Below are positions 11,226 through 22,259 of a DNA stretch of 64,000 nucleotides, in pieces. Numbering within the stretch: position 1 is the first letter of the stretch; every line of letters starts with the position of its first letter. Location: positions 6,154,167 through 6,218,166 of the forward strand of contig JARUPZ010000017.1 in assembly GCA_031213475.1 (NCBI GenBank), read 5' to 3'. Source of the DNA: Nereocystis luetkeana (taxonomy: Eukaryota > Sar > Phaeophyceae > Laminariales > Laminariaceae). Below the pieces are notes generated by a model that searched no databases, was not told the DNA's origin, and worked only from the letters and a program-made list of their open reading frames with translations. Made by a program: the position numbers and the translations under genes.

Positions 11226-11404
11226 GTCGTGAGGTCGTATAGTCGTTACACCCTCCTTCGTGTTGTTTGGGTCGTATTTCAAGGCACCAGGTGCGGGGGA
11301 ATATAGCGTCACTTCCTTTGTTTCGAATAGCGGCATCTTCGGCCACATGTTCCCGGTCGTTCGGTATGGGTTTTGTCATCACCCTTCGACCATCGTGTGT
11401 TCTG

Positions 11405-11955
11405 CACATACGATATTTCCGTGTGGGCTATTGCAATATTTGTGAAGTACGCATGGTGGGCTACATATATAATAGTCAGCTGTTTAGTGGCATCAAGAGA
11501 CCGGGAACAATCCGAGGAATGTATTAACCCCGGCGGATATTCCGTTAGTCGAGAGTAACGTTCTTTGAGCAATGTTGTCCGTGGGGGATAGCTTGTGAGA
11601 CGAGAGTAATGTTACTTATGACGGAGAAAATACCATAAAGTGAGAAGTTCTATATATTAGCGAAGGAGCAATTGATAGCGATACGAAAGTTTTATAGGAA
11701 TATATTATCAGACAAGAGGAGGTTAAGGTTAGGGCTGTGGCGTGGAGGGGGACTAGTATATCTGGGTGTCGAGCCCCTCCCCCATATTCACTTATCTACC
11801 AGAGCACCTCCTCAGCTCTCGTCATCTAAAAATAATGTGGTAACCACAAGACGCGAAGCACGGCTTCCTAACTGCCAGATACGCTTGCGTCCCTCGCCCT
11901 TACCCTTACCTCGGCCGTCTCTTCATAGACACAGCGGAGGTTACGCAGCCACCCT
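11405..11955. repeat. Segmental duplication unit 2
   Basis: Second, diverged copy of the 10430-11225 unit without the MITE-C insertion: AATCCGAGGAATGTATTAACCCC, GTCGAGAGTAACGTTC, GTATATCTGGGTGTCGAGCCC, CTGCCAGATACGCTTGCG. The offset between the front parts of the units is about 0.98 kb. Confidence 0.7.
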
Positions 11956-11959
11956 TTCG

Positions 11960-13560
11960 TTTGAAGTTATGTCAGGCTGATCGTTTGAGTAATTCTTGAA
12001 ATTCATCTATCGATCTAGTTGAGACCGTGTGGAGTCCACTCTCGGGACTATCGTTCATGTTGTTGACAACCGTAGAATTACGAGAGGTGCCCTGTTCTGC
12101 TGTGCTACTCCTAGTCACGCGGCAAACACCATCGACACCCTCCCCGAAAAATAGTTGTATCGACATGTTGACACCCAACGCAGCTTCCGACGAGCTCATG
12201 GGGCCAAACCACACCCAGGAGCATCAAGGGAGATGTATGTCCTATTTTTTCTGTTGGATCGGTCGTTAACGCCGGGCTGATATTTAGAGCAAAACATACT
12301 ACTCGGGAGCTAGTAGGGCGCAACCTCGAAAAGCTCGAGGTTTGGCAGTTTAAGCCGAAATTAAAAGTAACACGAGTGGTGATTTGTGCGTGCACACGAA
12401 ATAAAATGTGTAAGAGGCACTTGGTACATAGTAGGCGACATTGAGCTTACCAGAGATTGTTCGGAAATTGAAGGTTCGCCTTTTTGGACTTATGTTACTA
12501 TAAATATAAATTTCCGACGATTTAGAGGCAACTTATACCTGGTACTTATATAGCTTACCCTAAAACATGACAGACAAACAGGCTTGCCTCTCATCTGTTA
12601 TTTGGATCGTGGCGTATGTTATCTTTCAAACACCACGGGGCAGGGCCGCGAGGCTTACGCCCCTTTTTCCGTTTTTGTTCCAACAAATGGGATTCTACCG
12701 GGTACCCGTATACCAGGTGCCAGTAGGTACTACTGTACCTGGTAGTATTTATGGATTTTGAACTTGGCGACACCAAGTTGACGACCAGATACACTCCAAG
12801 TTCGGGCCGCGCCGAACTTCATGTTCTTACGCCATTATTTGGCACAGAATGTATCCTGCATAAGTTTTAGTGCACAACACAATGCCGCGAGAGTATGCGA
12901 GCGGAAAATTTACCAGGTAATGGGTTGACCTATTGCCTATTAACCGTCGTGCAGATTATTCAGTAAAATTATGCGCATATAGGGAAGACGCATGCTGCGG
13001 CAGAGGGGTTCAATCCTCTCGAGACTCCTCGTCTGAAGAGGCCCGTGTCCCAGTGACATCCAAACGCAGGGTATATAATCAGCATAACTGAGCATGATGA
13101 GCAGTACAGTAGCATGGCCTGGGTTCATATTGGGATACTGTCTGTATCAACACGAATCGAATTTGGGTACTTTCTTTGTCGGAAACACGCCTACCTATCC
13201 GAAATGTGGTGCCCTCAACCTTCTACCCCTCTCAAACAAAGCGTCGGAAGCGGTTTACGAACAAAGTTCATGAGCAGTGAGGATTATGTTAGTAGTGTGC
13301 GTGGTGATGAACATTTTGTTTTGTTTCGTCAAATTCTCTGTTTTATACTTTCATGTTTACCACGGGAAATGTTTTTGTTCTGATCTTGTTAGTGTCACAA
13401 TCTACTTCAAGTGTGAAAAGATAGGCCGCTTTTCGTTGTTAGAGGCAGATAGATTGTATACTGGTGGATGTGGGAGGCTCCAGTTCGAAATTGACGGAAA
13501 TAACTCGAGGCTTACCTTCGAGCGGGTTCCGCTCGGAAAGTTAGAGTAGAACACACACGT
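11960..13560. other. Unassigned stretch with four TACCWGGTA sites
   Basis: A minus-strand open frame of 80 residues at 11972-12214 ends in a stop and has ordinary composition. I found no acceptor that would join it in phase to the exon at 13776-14213. TACCWGGTA sites lie at 12536, 12736 and 12911, plus TACCAGGT at 12711. The segment 12711-12744 is a 34-bp imperfect hairpin bounded by TACCAGGT and ACCTGGTA. Confidence 0.4.
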
Positions 13561-13567
13561 TGGTTAA

Positions 13568-13666
13568 CCCCTTTAGAACCCCAGTCCCGTTTTGGGGACA
13601 AGGCACTCAAATTCCAAGTAATGTGTCCCCAATGGTCCCCACAGTGGACCTGCGATCCCAGAAGGG
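13568..13666. mobile_element. MITE-B copy B4
   Basis: TTAA at 13564-13567, then CCCCTTTAGAACCCCAGTCCC. The right end GAAGGG is followed by TTCA, a one-base decay of TTAA. An extra copy of the GTCCCC word near 13636 makes it about 10 bp longer than B1. Confidence 0.82.
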
Positions 13667-13775
13667 TTCACCAAGAAATCCGATTGAGAACTACGGTGCT
13701 CGTTGTTTGTAGTACCGGACATACTGGTCGGGGCACATCAAAACGAATACACGACTCTATCTATTCTTGACCTAC

Positions 13776-14213
13776 CGTTGCCAGGTTGAAGTAGGTCCCC
13801 CTTTCTCCGTTCGGATCGGTCACCCGCAGGCGTAAAACATCGTCCGTCTCCCACTCCAGTTTGATCCGCAGCGTCTCACTACAGCCCCCGTTCATCACGT
13901 CCAGTTCGAACACCGTGTCGTAAGGGTAGTTTTTTGCCTCCCCAGCATCGGCCGGGTCGAGCAGCACGAAGCTCAAGATGCCCCTGCTGAAGCCGACGGG
14001 GAGGCCGGTGGTCGTGGCCGTAAAATTGCCGGAGTTGGGGTCGATCTCGCCCTGCCCACGCACGAAGCCGTCCTCCGAGTCCTCCCTGAGGAAGTATGGG
14101 AAAAGCGCGGCGGAGGGCCCGACGGCTTCCCCGTCGTCTCTCTCGAAGTTTCCCGACAGAGTGCTCGTGCCCGGCTCTTCTCCTTCAATTACGACGAACC
14201 CCGTGCGAGGGCT
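13776..14213 (-). CDS. Exon 9 of the found set: YfaP-like module
   Basis: 438 bp, phase 0 at both ends, 146 codons. The acceptor is CATAG before AGC at 14213 and the donor is GTAGGT after ACG at 13776. Around residues 120 to 140 the translation reads LRIKLEWETDD...RLRVTDPNGE, the same beta-sandwich signature as LHITASWDG...LHVVEPGG in exon 5. The upstream half is acidic and glycine-rich with no family I recognise. The frame is open throughout and G/C-rich compared with its flanks, which supports coding history. The next exon downstream was not located. Confidence 0.72.
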
Positions 14214-14214
14214 C

Positions 14215-15180
14215 TATGTCGTAAACGTCGGCGTTTCCAGGGCCGGTCCATCCTCCTACCGCCGGAACGACAAAACAAGGCGTGATTAAAACTATATATG
14301 TAAAACCGAGGGCAGTTTTATGATGATTTCAGCAGCGCAACCCTTTCTCGTGCTCTGGTTCGAAACACTTTGAATTGACGAGAAAGTACTTTCGCCACTG
14401 ATTGAAGGCTTGACACGAGGCCTAACGCGACTGTGAAACTTGAAACTTCTTCAAAGTTGACCCTCTGCTCAAATAGTTCCGAAAACACACGCCGACACGT
14501 ACGCGCGTGAACCCGGCGCGGCCTAGTCCCATGAAACGTAGGTACATAAAAAGACGAATGAGCGCTTAGTCTTACGGAAGCAATGCCATCACCAATGCAG
14601 GCTTCTCGTTTCGCAGGATACAAATAGCGACACCGAACTATTTGTGGAACCTTACACGGCAAGCTATCGTCTCATGTTGGTTTAGTAAAAGTTTCGACAG
14701 CCCACGGTGAGTTGGAGAATTATGATCGTTCCATATGCGTTTACGATAGTTGTTAGCGCTTTCGTTTTCGCACCTAGTCTCTCTGCTAGCTGTGGACGTT
14801 GGATACGTTCCGGGCCATCTTCATACGACAGATTGAAGGTACAAGCACCTACCCCCCTTGGCGAGACCTGGCCACATGATATATTGTCGTTTTTAAGTGG
14901 TTCCTCGCGTGATCACATCCATACGTCATCATAAACATAACATTCAAAAACACACACAGAGCGCAACAAGATCGCCTAGGAATACAGCCAACATCACGTG
15001 GAACGCCAAAGCGTGTCCTAATGGCATCGGATGGTTCCGATGTTGATACGCCTCGGATGTCAGATAACACCTGGCCTAAACGCGCTAAGCCTTGCCCGGG
15101 CTTCTCGCATTTTCAGTGTGAATGCTGGCCACAACTACGATCGTGGAAGCGCACTCCACCTTCACGTTCAATAATCCACC
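14215..15180. other. Intron-like stretch
   Basis: Lies between exons 8 and 9. No repeat family or open frame of note was recognised. Confidence 0.45.
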
Positions 15181-15182
15181 TA

Positions 15183-15287
15183 TTACGGGGGACCATAGTT
15201 AATAGGACCTATGGTATACATGAAAACCTATATATTTAACCATTTTTACGAACAATATTTGGTCCTATTAATTATGGTCCCCCGTGA
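15183..15287. mobile_element. MITE-A copy A2
   Basis: TA at 15181-15182 and 15288-15289 flank a 105-bp copy. The right end reads CCCCGTGA instead of CCCCGTAA. It lies within intron 8 of the minus-strand gene. Confidence 0.92.
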
Positions 15288-15628
15288 TACTCGATGGTGC
15301 TGCCGACTGCAGAACGAGCCAAGACTCGGTTGAAAAAAGCAAGCATTCACTTCAAGAACAGGGGGTGTAAATATACGAGTGGTGCCCACTGCCCCACGCC
15401 TTTGGGCATGGGGGTATCCGGTAAATTCGCAAGTGTGCATCGTGTGAGACGTAGCGCGTTTCAGTGGGCAAGCTTCCCGACGTTTAGGCGCATCCTGCGA
15501 CCATTGAGCTCGCGTCGATCGCGGAGAAGGCTCATCACTAACGGTATTCATCTATCGTCGTCAACATTGGTTTTTCCCCACCTTTGGTCACTAACCTATA
15601 AACGAAAAGGAATTATCGCGACACTCAC

Positions 15629-15681
15629 GTCAGCGACCATGGCGAGGGCGATGCTCTCCGACACATCCAGGTTCCTCAGCG
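15629..15681 (-). CDS. Exon 8 of the found set, short linker
   Basis: 53 bp. The acceptor is CGTCAG before CGCTGAGG and the donor is a perfect GTGAGTG at 15628. It enters with two bases that complete the codon left by exon 7 and leaves in phase 0, as exon 9 requires. The translation is ALRNLDVSESIALAMVAD, for which I know no domain. It is included for phase and donor quality, and is the least certain member of the chain. Confidence 0.45.
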
Positions 15682-15689
15682 CTGACGTT

Positions 15690-16655
15690 GATACGTCGAG
15701 AATACCAAGCCGCCGGCAGGGCATGCATGTCATATGTCGTTATTTCATGAGTTTCGTTCAAAACGCAACTATTTCCTAGAGTCGAGAGGAAAGCGCTAAG
15801 CGTTGGGGCCGAAGTTTGTAGGGGTTAGAGTGCTAGCGGTTTCCGATTTAGACCAAACCAAAAATGCGTATACAACCACGGGGACGATTCCATAGATCAC
15901 CCTCCCCAACGAGGTTGCTTTGGGGCGTGAAAAGGTACAACCCGATCAACAGTACCAAATCCGAGGTGTACCGCAGGCGACGATGCTGCGATAAGGATCC
16001 TGGCCAGTCGTGAACATTTTCTCTAACGATTGCTTCCCCTTCCCTCACCCGCGTCTGCAGAGTATGGGTGTCAGGCTGGGAACCGCCACGGGTCTCTAGT
16101 CTCTGTACGAAAAGGAACATGGTGCGTAGAATAGCTTTGGAGACAATGCACGGGCACGAACTAAGTCTCCAGCATTGCCAAACCTAAACAGGACCCGTGC
16201 TACGAAGTAGGTGACTACCGAAAACATGGCGATGGGAGGGGGGGGGGTACGAACCTATCGCACTACGGAATTTAGATCAGACACGGAAGAGTGTCAAATA
16301 AAGGCAATTATACTTGCTGGCTTGGCGTGAACACAATGCCGTGTCGGCGTGCACATGGCGTACGGCTGCGAAGAGGTGGGGCAGTCACGCCGTGAAGAGG
16401 CTGCAAGCGGCTGGAACTGCACTTTCTTGGGGACGACCCCCCTTGTCTGATATTGTTTGTCACCCAAAACACAAGTTTGGACGTACGGGGCTCCTTACCC
16501 GAGAATTGTATTCCGCTGTTGCAAACTCGTTTACTTCGAACGCCAATCCCGTCGTGCACTACTGTAATTTCACCACGGGTTCTACCCGCTCAAAAAAGAT
16601 ATATTATTGAGTATTTGGGTGCGAGACAAGGGGTTTCATTCGCACTGTTGGGACC
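15690..16655. other. Intron-like stretch
   Basis: No gene or recognised repeat. A G run lies near 16239. Confidence 0.4.
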
Positions 16656-16661
16656 TGGAGG

Positions 16662-16770
16662 CGTTGTACGATCGAGGTTCACCCTAACGTTTCTGAGGCT
16701 CCTCACTCCATGAGCTCCATACTTCGCCCGAAAACTGACTTCAGCGAAAATTCAATTGCACCCCGATGAG
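16662..16770. mobile_element. MITE-C left fragment
   Basis: CGTTGTACGATCGAGGTTCACCC then GAGGCTCCTCAC, GAGCTCCATACTTCGCCCG and CTGACTTCAGCG match the left half of the intact MITE-C copy at 21261. A right half lies at 17405-17500, beyond a SINE1 insertion. Confidence 0.7.
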
Positions 16771-17010
16771 AAACACCATGGCCCAGAGGCTTCATAGTTC
16801 TACTAAAAGGGTTTACCCTCCGTTTCCTGCGGCCACTATATCCCCCCAAGGTACATCTCGAAATTTAAGAGGTCCAGACATATGAAAAATACTGTGATGA
16901 TGCTACACTTATCTCGTACGTGGACGTACGCACAATGCCAGGCAACGCAGAGCACAAGCTATGTACTCATCCCTTAACTGGCTCAGGGCAACAAGGCCGC
17001 GCTGGCTCAG

Positions 17011-17330
17011 AGCCCCGGTGGTTCAAGTGGTTAACCTCGAATTCTACTCGTTTGAGTTCTGGGTTCGAGCACCAGGTGGGTCGGACTTTGACTTTATTTG
17101 CAAAAATAAAAAAAGGATTCAATTGTTGAGAGCGCCTTGCAGCGTGGGTAGGCACAATTCGATGAGAGTCGACGAGGGAAGAAAAGGCTGAAATCTTCTC
17201 GCGATAAAAATGAAGGCACGTACCGTAGCGGGAAGGGGGGAGAAGAGCCTGCTATGTGACCCCCGGTCTGAGTTACGAGTTTGAAGGAGAGAGAGAAGAA
17301 GATGTGCGAAGATAATGAATGGGATGAGCG
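17011..17330 (+). mobile_element. SINE1 copy S1e
   Basis: Full-length SINE1: AGCCCCGGTGGTTCAAGTGG head, B-box type GGTTCGAGCACC (one change), shared body and an A-rich tail at 17331-17346. It sits between two MITE-C fragments in an intron of the minus-strand gene. Confidence 0.88.
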
Positions 17331-17350
17331 AAAAATAAAAATAAAAAGAG

Positions 17351-17500
17351 AGTGTTGTTTTCAAATGTGAAACCTCCCTATCGCAGAACGCCCCCCGAGT
17401 ATACTATTGTGCCAATTCTTCGAAACAAGATTTTTGGGTTAAGGATGCCCGTCATTCAGAAACAATTAGCGGAAATATGCTACCCTTTTTCTAGAACGCG
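17351..17500. mobile_element. MITE-C right-end fragments
   Basis: ACCTCCCTATCGCAGAACGCC near 17363 is a right MITE-C terminus. It is followed by a second right half (CGAAACAAGATTTTTGGGTT, GGATGCCCGTCATTCAG, TAGAACGCG) ending near 17500. Two overlapping remnants suggest tandem or nested insertions. Confidence 0.55.
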
Positions 17501-17504
17501 TCTC

Positions 17505-18130
17505 CTCTTCCCGTTGGAGGACCACGTTCCACGTTCGACACCGGGTACCTCCCCTCGACCCATGCGTTCACGTCGCATGTCCCGGTGAAGCGTTTGAATT
17601 AGAGTTGGGGTAACCGATTAAGCGTTGCATGATATTTCGATCGGAAGGACTACGGCAGCGTATGCGTGCGTGCTTTGAGAAATGTCAGACTGGCGCAGGC
17701 AGCGTCTGGTCGCAGTCGTATCTATCACGGCATTCGTTGAGTGGGGTGTGGTCGCGTTGCCGGTGCCGAGGTAGGGGGGTCGCTCATCGGGAACATCGTT
17801 TTCAGCCGCTAGTACCCCTTCAACCTAAAGAAACACCACACATCAGGTTCTTGTACTTACTTTCGGAAATATTACCTGTAGCACGTTCTTGTTGTTTTCG
17901 CGACGTTCGCGATGTTGATCGATGGGACTGATTGCTTGCTACTCTGCGACAGAAAGATGGTCAAGTGTACAACTCTGAGTGAGAACTGGAGCCACTCGCC
18001 CTTCTGTGGCGAGCACGCGGTACCTTGCATGAGGGTAGCTTTCCCACTAATGCTGTAGAGCCAGTGGCGTCGATATACACCCGGGGTAACACCCCTCCTC
18101 GAACCTCACCTCCTCCAGAATGGACAGGTT
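17505..18130. other. Intron-like stretch
   Basis: No recognised gene. Short open frames occur on both strands; a GTACCG donor-like site near 18020 was not supported by phase. Confidence 0.4.
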
Positions 18131-18133
18131 TTG

Positions 18134-18223
18134 CACTTGGGCACCCTGTGGTCCGCTTTCGGAGGCAAAACACTCGAATTCATAGTACTTTGTCCCCAAA
18201 GCGGGAATACAATCTTACAAGGG
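18134..18223. mobile_element. MITE-B copy B5, degraded
   Basis: The right half ACTTTGTCCCCAAAGCGGGA...TTACAAGGGTTAG matches B1 with TTAA decayed to TTAG. The left half (GGTCCGCTTTCGGAGGCAAAACACTCGAATTC) is strongly eroded. Confidence 0.6.
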
Positions 18224-18312
18224 TTAGCAAGGTTTTGATGGCCGGACCCTCCTCGTATTGGATGGGGACACAGCCCCTGCTCTATGTCGTACTGTGATGC
18301 TGAATGCGCATA

Positions 18313-18417
18313 TTACGGGAAACCCTGATGAAAAGGACCTACGGTACACACAAAAAATCTATCTATTTCTCATTATTACCAACCATATTTGACCCCATTT
18401 ACTATGGTCCCCCGTGA
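18313..18417. mobile_element. MITE-A copy A3, degraded
   Basis: TA at 18311-18312 and 18418-18419. The left terminus has decayed to TTACGGGAAACCCTGATG while the right terminus ACTATGGTCCCCCGTGA is well kept. Length 105 bp is conserved. Confidence 0.85.
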
Positions 18418-18713
18418 TAGTAGTAGGGTAGGTGCTGACGGAAGACGAAACCGATTAGAAGACGAAAACAACGACGTAATCGTGCCCGGACGCGTACAGG
18501 AGTGGTCTGGTCTTACTCACAACTCATATCACAGGGTGAGGTCGAACGCGTGTAGGGCCAGGGCTTGGATCAGAGCTTGGGGGTCATTGTTTGGGACAAA
18601 ATAAACAAGGTTAACTGCACACGTCACATGTCGTGTTGGCACGGGGAATGCCTGTCACGGCCTTCCTTGAAATTGAACTCCCACTCTCGACGCAAGGTGA
18701 AGGCGGAACGCAC

Positions 18714-18818
18714 CTGCATCTGTGCAATACGTTGAACCACCTCGAGCAACCACTCCCGAGGGACAGGCCGTGCAGGGCGGGAAACCGTCGGAACTGACCG
18801 AATCTTGAGGGCATTTGT
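18714..18818 (-). CDS. Exon 7 of the found set: GCC2/GCC3-type cysteine motif
   Basis: 105 bp, acceptor CATCCAG at 18819-18820, donor GTGCGT after GCAG at 18714. Two entering bases complete the GAC codon begun by exon 6. The translation includes GFPPCTACPSGVVARGG followed by STYC. This matches the C-x2-C-x-G...G-S-x-x-C pattern of GCC2/GCC3 (ephrin-receptor-like) cysteine-rich repeats, common in extracellular proteins of algae and protists. Three other open frames over the same bases show no such pattern. Confidence 0.65.
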
Positions 18819-18819
18819 C

Positions 18820-19718
18820 TGGATGTTCATGCAGGGAACGGTCGGTTCAGTCATACCGGCCGTGTTTTGAACACCGACGGATCTGGAAAAATGAGCAAAC
18901 ATCGTATGTATCCAGCGCATGCTACGTACACATACTGGTTTCATCTCAGCTGCCGGACTGTCTGCAGTTGCCCGCAGGGTTTGTGCTGTTTGTGGTTTCT
19001 ATCGACGTGCTGACACGTCTGGCGAACTCGGGTCGACTCTAGATCCTTCGTCATTCTCTGACCAAGCGCTGTATGTACCCTCACGATATCATCTCGTGAA
19101 AGCATCGAAAAATCAATACATTATCGTTCTCGTAAGCCTGACACATTTTCGGTTGAATGAAGCCTCTTGAAAAACTACACTTAATACTTCGATATCGTCT
19201 CCTACCCAGCAAAGCTCATTTCCTTTGTTGATGTTGTCTCCTCCGCAATTTCAATTTTTAAAACCCTCCTTCGGACAAACACAAACCACTTTTTTGTTTT
19301 TCTGGGAGTATACCCAATATATATAGGCGACCTCTCCTCAGTCTCATAGCTGTCCGATATAGTTGCCATTGTAACCCGTAGCTCGCGTTCTCTAAGTACA
19401 CCACGCATAATGTAAAGAAGGCTATCGATAAGTACGTCAATCGCACAGCAGGTGCAGTTATTACATTTACTTAGAACTCAAAAGGTTCAGGTTATCGTCT
19501 ACGACAAAATTACTTCAAATTGATTGCCTGGCCTCCACTGAAGAAGAACATTATACAAAACATTTCCCATCAAGTCACACGTACGTGTATACCACCCACA
19601 GCTGCAGACAAAGCGATTCTTCGAATGACTCTTGTGGTTTTGCTTCACTCCTTGGAGCATTGCACTCACACGCTAGAAGCAGCATGATCTAGATCGTCGA
19701 GCCGAGATCCTGGCCTGC
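18820..19718. other. Intron-like stretch
   Basis: No gene or known repeat seen between exon 7 and MITE-A copy A4. Confidence 0.4.
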
Positions 19719-19720
19719 CG

Positions 19721-19826
19721 TTACGGGGGACCATAGTTAGTAGGACCAAAATATTGTTAGTAGAAATGGTTGAATATATAGGGTTTTATGTATACGACAG
19801 GTCCTATTAACTATGCTCCCCCGTAC
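19721..19826. mobile_element. MITE-A copy A4
   Basis: Starts TTACGGGGGACCATAGTTAG after GCCG (left TA lost) and ends ACTATGCTCCCCCGTAC followed by TA. Core TATTGTTAGTAGAAATGG as in the other copies. Confidence 0.9.
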
Positions 19827-19829
19827 TAG

Positions 19830-20568
19830 ACGACGCCAATATACGTTTCCTCTCTCACGCCCGGCTAAACGTTCTGGATGATCAATTTCAGGAGTTTGTC
19901 AGTTCAGAAGGGTCTACAGCAGATCATCAAGTGATAATCGATTATCTGCTTGGTGTGTGCAACATCGCTCATTCATGGCTAACGGTTTGGCGGAGTCCCC
20001 GGGCAGCCACGTACGCACCAGAGGCATAAGTACACACAGGGGCACGCGATCCCTATTTTCAACACTTGTTGTATCCCAAACGCTGAGGTTGAATAACATC
20101 GATGGTAACCGTTTCGGGGAGTCCTGTCTATGAAGCAGCCATTTGATAGCACAACATGTACGCTGTCGACAACCTTCCCGGTCGGGAAAAACAAAACGAC
20201 AGCCGACGAAACCATCGCGCACCCGTGCGCACTGGACCCCTTGTACCGTGAAAATGTTGGTTTTCCTAACCTTGCACGCGTCACACCACAAACAAACGCA
20301 AACCTTGACCTACCATCAGTGATGGATGGATGCCAAATCGAACGCTTGGATGTATCGGATCATTGGACTTTCTATCCATCGTGTTGTTCCCTCCATTTCC
20401 TGGCTTCGCGGGGGGTATTTTAATGCACCCATACGCTTGAAATTGATATCCGGTATTATATCAAACATCAAGGTCGCAAAGCAAAACAGATATCCCATTA
20501 TTTGATCTGTTTGGGCACCGATATAAACTCGTTTCCTGTTCGATATCCAACTCCGCTCAAGTTCTCAC
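19830..20568. other. Intron-like stretch
   Basis: Overlapping minus-strand open frames near 19914-20291 have no recognised domain and no phase-compatible splice sites that I could find. Confidence 0.4.
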
Positions 20569-20945
20569 CGTAGTTGTCGTTGGTGCAGTCGCTTTCAGCG
20601 TAGCTGGTAACCGTCGCGAGCAACTTCTCCGTTTCGGTCTGGTCCTGCGAGAACACCCCCCCCTCTGATCCACAAAAAAAGCTCGCCCCCAGAGCGCGCA
20701 GAAATTGTCCATTTTGGTGCCCTCACGGCCAGTGCCCCAGACCTCATATTACGGGGGACCATAGTTAATAGGACCAAATATTGTTAGTGAAAATGGTGAA
20801 ATATATAGGTTTTTATGTATAACATAGGTCCTATTAACTATGGTCCCCCGTAATAGTCGCCCAGCACAGTGTCGTCGGCGATGTTTAGGCCGTTCAGGCT
20901 CAAGTAGGCCTCGGATTCGAGATCGCCCCTCTTGAAGTTCCCTTC
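20569..20945 (-). CDS. Exon 6 of the found set, interrupted by MITE-A copy A5
   Basis: The upper part (20945-20856) reads GNFKRGDLESEAYLSLNG...DDTVLGDY and the lower part (20746-20569) reads EVWGTGREGTKMDNFC. Taking out A5 and one TA joins them in frame through a TAT codon. The acceptor is probably GGCAAG before GAA; the donor is GTGAGAAC after GACAACTACG. A run of eight Gs (plus strand C, 20656-20663) breaks the frame. Nine Gs would reopen it and give the phase exon 7 needs. The segment is a paralogue of the plus-strand exon at 57870-58290 (shared DD-x-x-LG-D/E-Y block and a later T-E-T block), so it belongs to the YfaP-like module. Confidence 0.65.
20749..20853. mobile_element. MITE-A copy A5, inserted in exon 6
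   Basis: 105 bp with intact TTACGGGGGACC termini, TA at 20747-20748 and 20854-20855. It lies inside coding sequence of the minus-strand gene. The empty site GCGACTATGAGGTC is an uninterrupted codon series, which proves a TA target duplication for this family. Confidence 0.93.
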
Positions 20946-21260
20946 CTTGCCGCTGGCCCACATACATACATGCCAACGTCCTGGGATGGCATCGGGCACA
21001 TGTGCGTGTATACGGTCCAAGTACAATATATCATATTCTGCAAAACGTACTGGTATACGGTAAAATATTGTATTGTATGGCATATATATGTCTGATAGGT
21101 TTACTCGGGGTTTCAGTTCATTTTCGAAAATTCCCGGAGCCCACGCTGTGACAGCAGGCAACATTTATTGGCGATGATTTCTTATTATGGGAACCACAAC
21201 AAGGCTGAAGCCACCACCCCCAACACCAACTCACCACCAGTAGTAGCTCCATAAACGAGG

Positions 21261-21509
21261 CGTTCTACGATAGAGGTTCACCCTAAACAGTCTGAGGGTC
21301 CTCACTTAAGGAGCTTTATACCTCGCCCGAAAACTGACCTCAGCAAAAATCAAATCGCATCGCGGCGAATACTTCCATGGCCTGGGTCTTCAAAACGTTT
21401 TTTACGAAATAAATCAAGATTGGCATCCCGACGATATGGGGGCATGGAATCCCGTCTTTCAGAAAAACAAATAGTGGAAATTTAAATGTGCTACCTCTAT
21501 CGTAGAACG
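21261..21509. mobile_element. MITE-C intact copy
   Basis: 249 bp with perfect 17-bp terminal inverted repeats: CGTTCTACGATAGAGGT at the left and ACCTCTATCGTAGAACG at the right. Internal landmarks used to recognise other copies are GGTCCTCACTTAAGGAGC, ACCTCGCCCGAAAACTGACC, TCAAGATTGGCATCCCGACG and GGAATCCCGTC. No clear target duplication was found, so the superfamily is unassigned. Confidence 0.85.
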
Positions 21510-22255
21510 GGTCAAATGTATATATGGACCCTCGAAAGCAAGTCTCACCTCTTCTCACACTGAGGGCGCGCGAGCAGAGGGGGGTGGGGTACGGGTAGGC
21601 TAAAAAACACCAACAGAAATTACGGCACCAGCATTGGTTTTTCCATGTCCTCCGGTTGACGCCATACTCCGATTCACATTATTAGGTGTCTCGTATCATA
21701 CCTGTATGCGGCGTGGTTTTGTAAAAACTATTCCAACTCATGGCTTTCAACTGTTACACCAGGACCAACCGTTTGTGCATTTCGAACATGGGTCCTAACT
21801 GTAAATGATCCACATTCGCAGAGCCCCAACTCGTAGATAGTTCTCGGTGTTTTCCCGGTGTTTCCATCTGAAGATCAATCTCACGGCCATGGTTGTAAAC
21901 AATTTCGAGAGATGGCATGTTCCGTTCAATATCTCAACCGAAAGATGATTTCGAAAACTTTATTTGTGACGTGCGACGCGACGCGGCGAGCTTTCAGTGC
22001 GCTACGCATTTGCAGTGCTGAACTACGAATACAGGCACGGTGGGGTTCCAACTTCCTAGACAATTCGGTAAGGATCAAGACTTTCCGTGAATGAAGAACA
22101 CGCGTGATTGGCTTGTTAAGGACGGTCATATGCTTGGAACTACTACCGGATTGAATGTAGAGTAGTATGACCAAAAAACAGTAGCCATATACCTTAGGAT
22201 CGCCGTCTCTTGTAGAATGTGCCTAACCTTAGAAATGTCACGCCACATGTTACGA
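21510..22255. other. Intron-like stretch
   Basis: No recognised features. An open frame at 21858-22094 has no domain. Confidence 0.4.
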
Positions 22256-22259
22256 CCGG

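Noticed and set aside
11972..12214. 80-residue minus-strand open frame as last exon of the WSC gene
   Set aside because: No phase-0 acceptor links it to the donor at 13776, and no domain was recognised.
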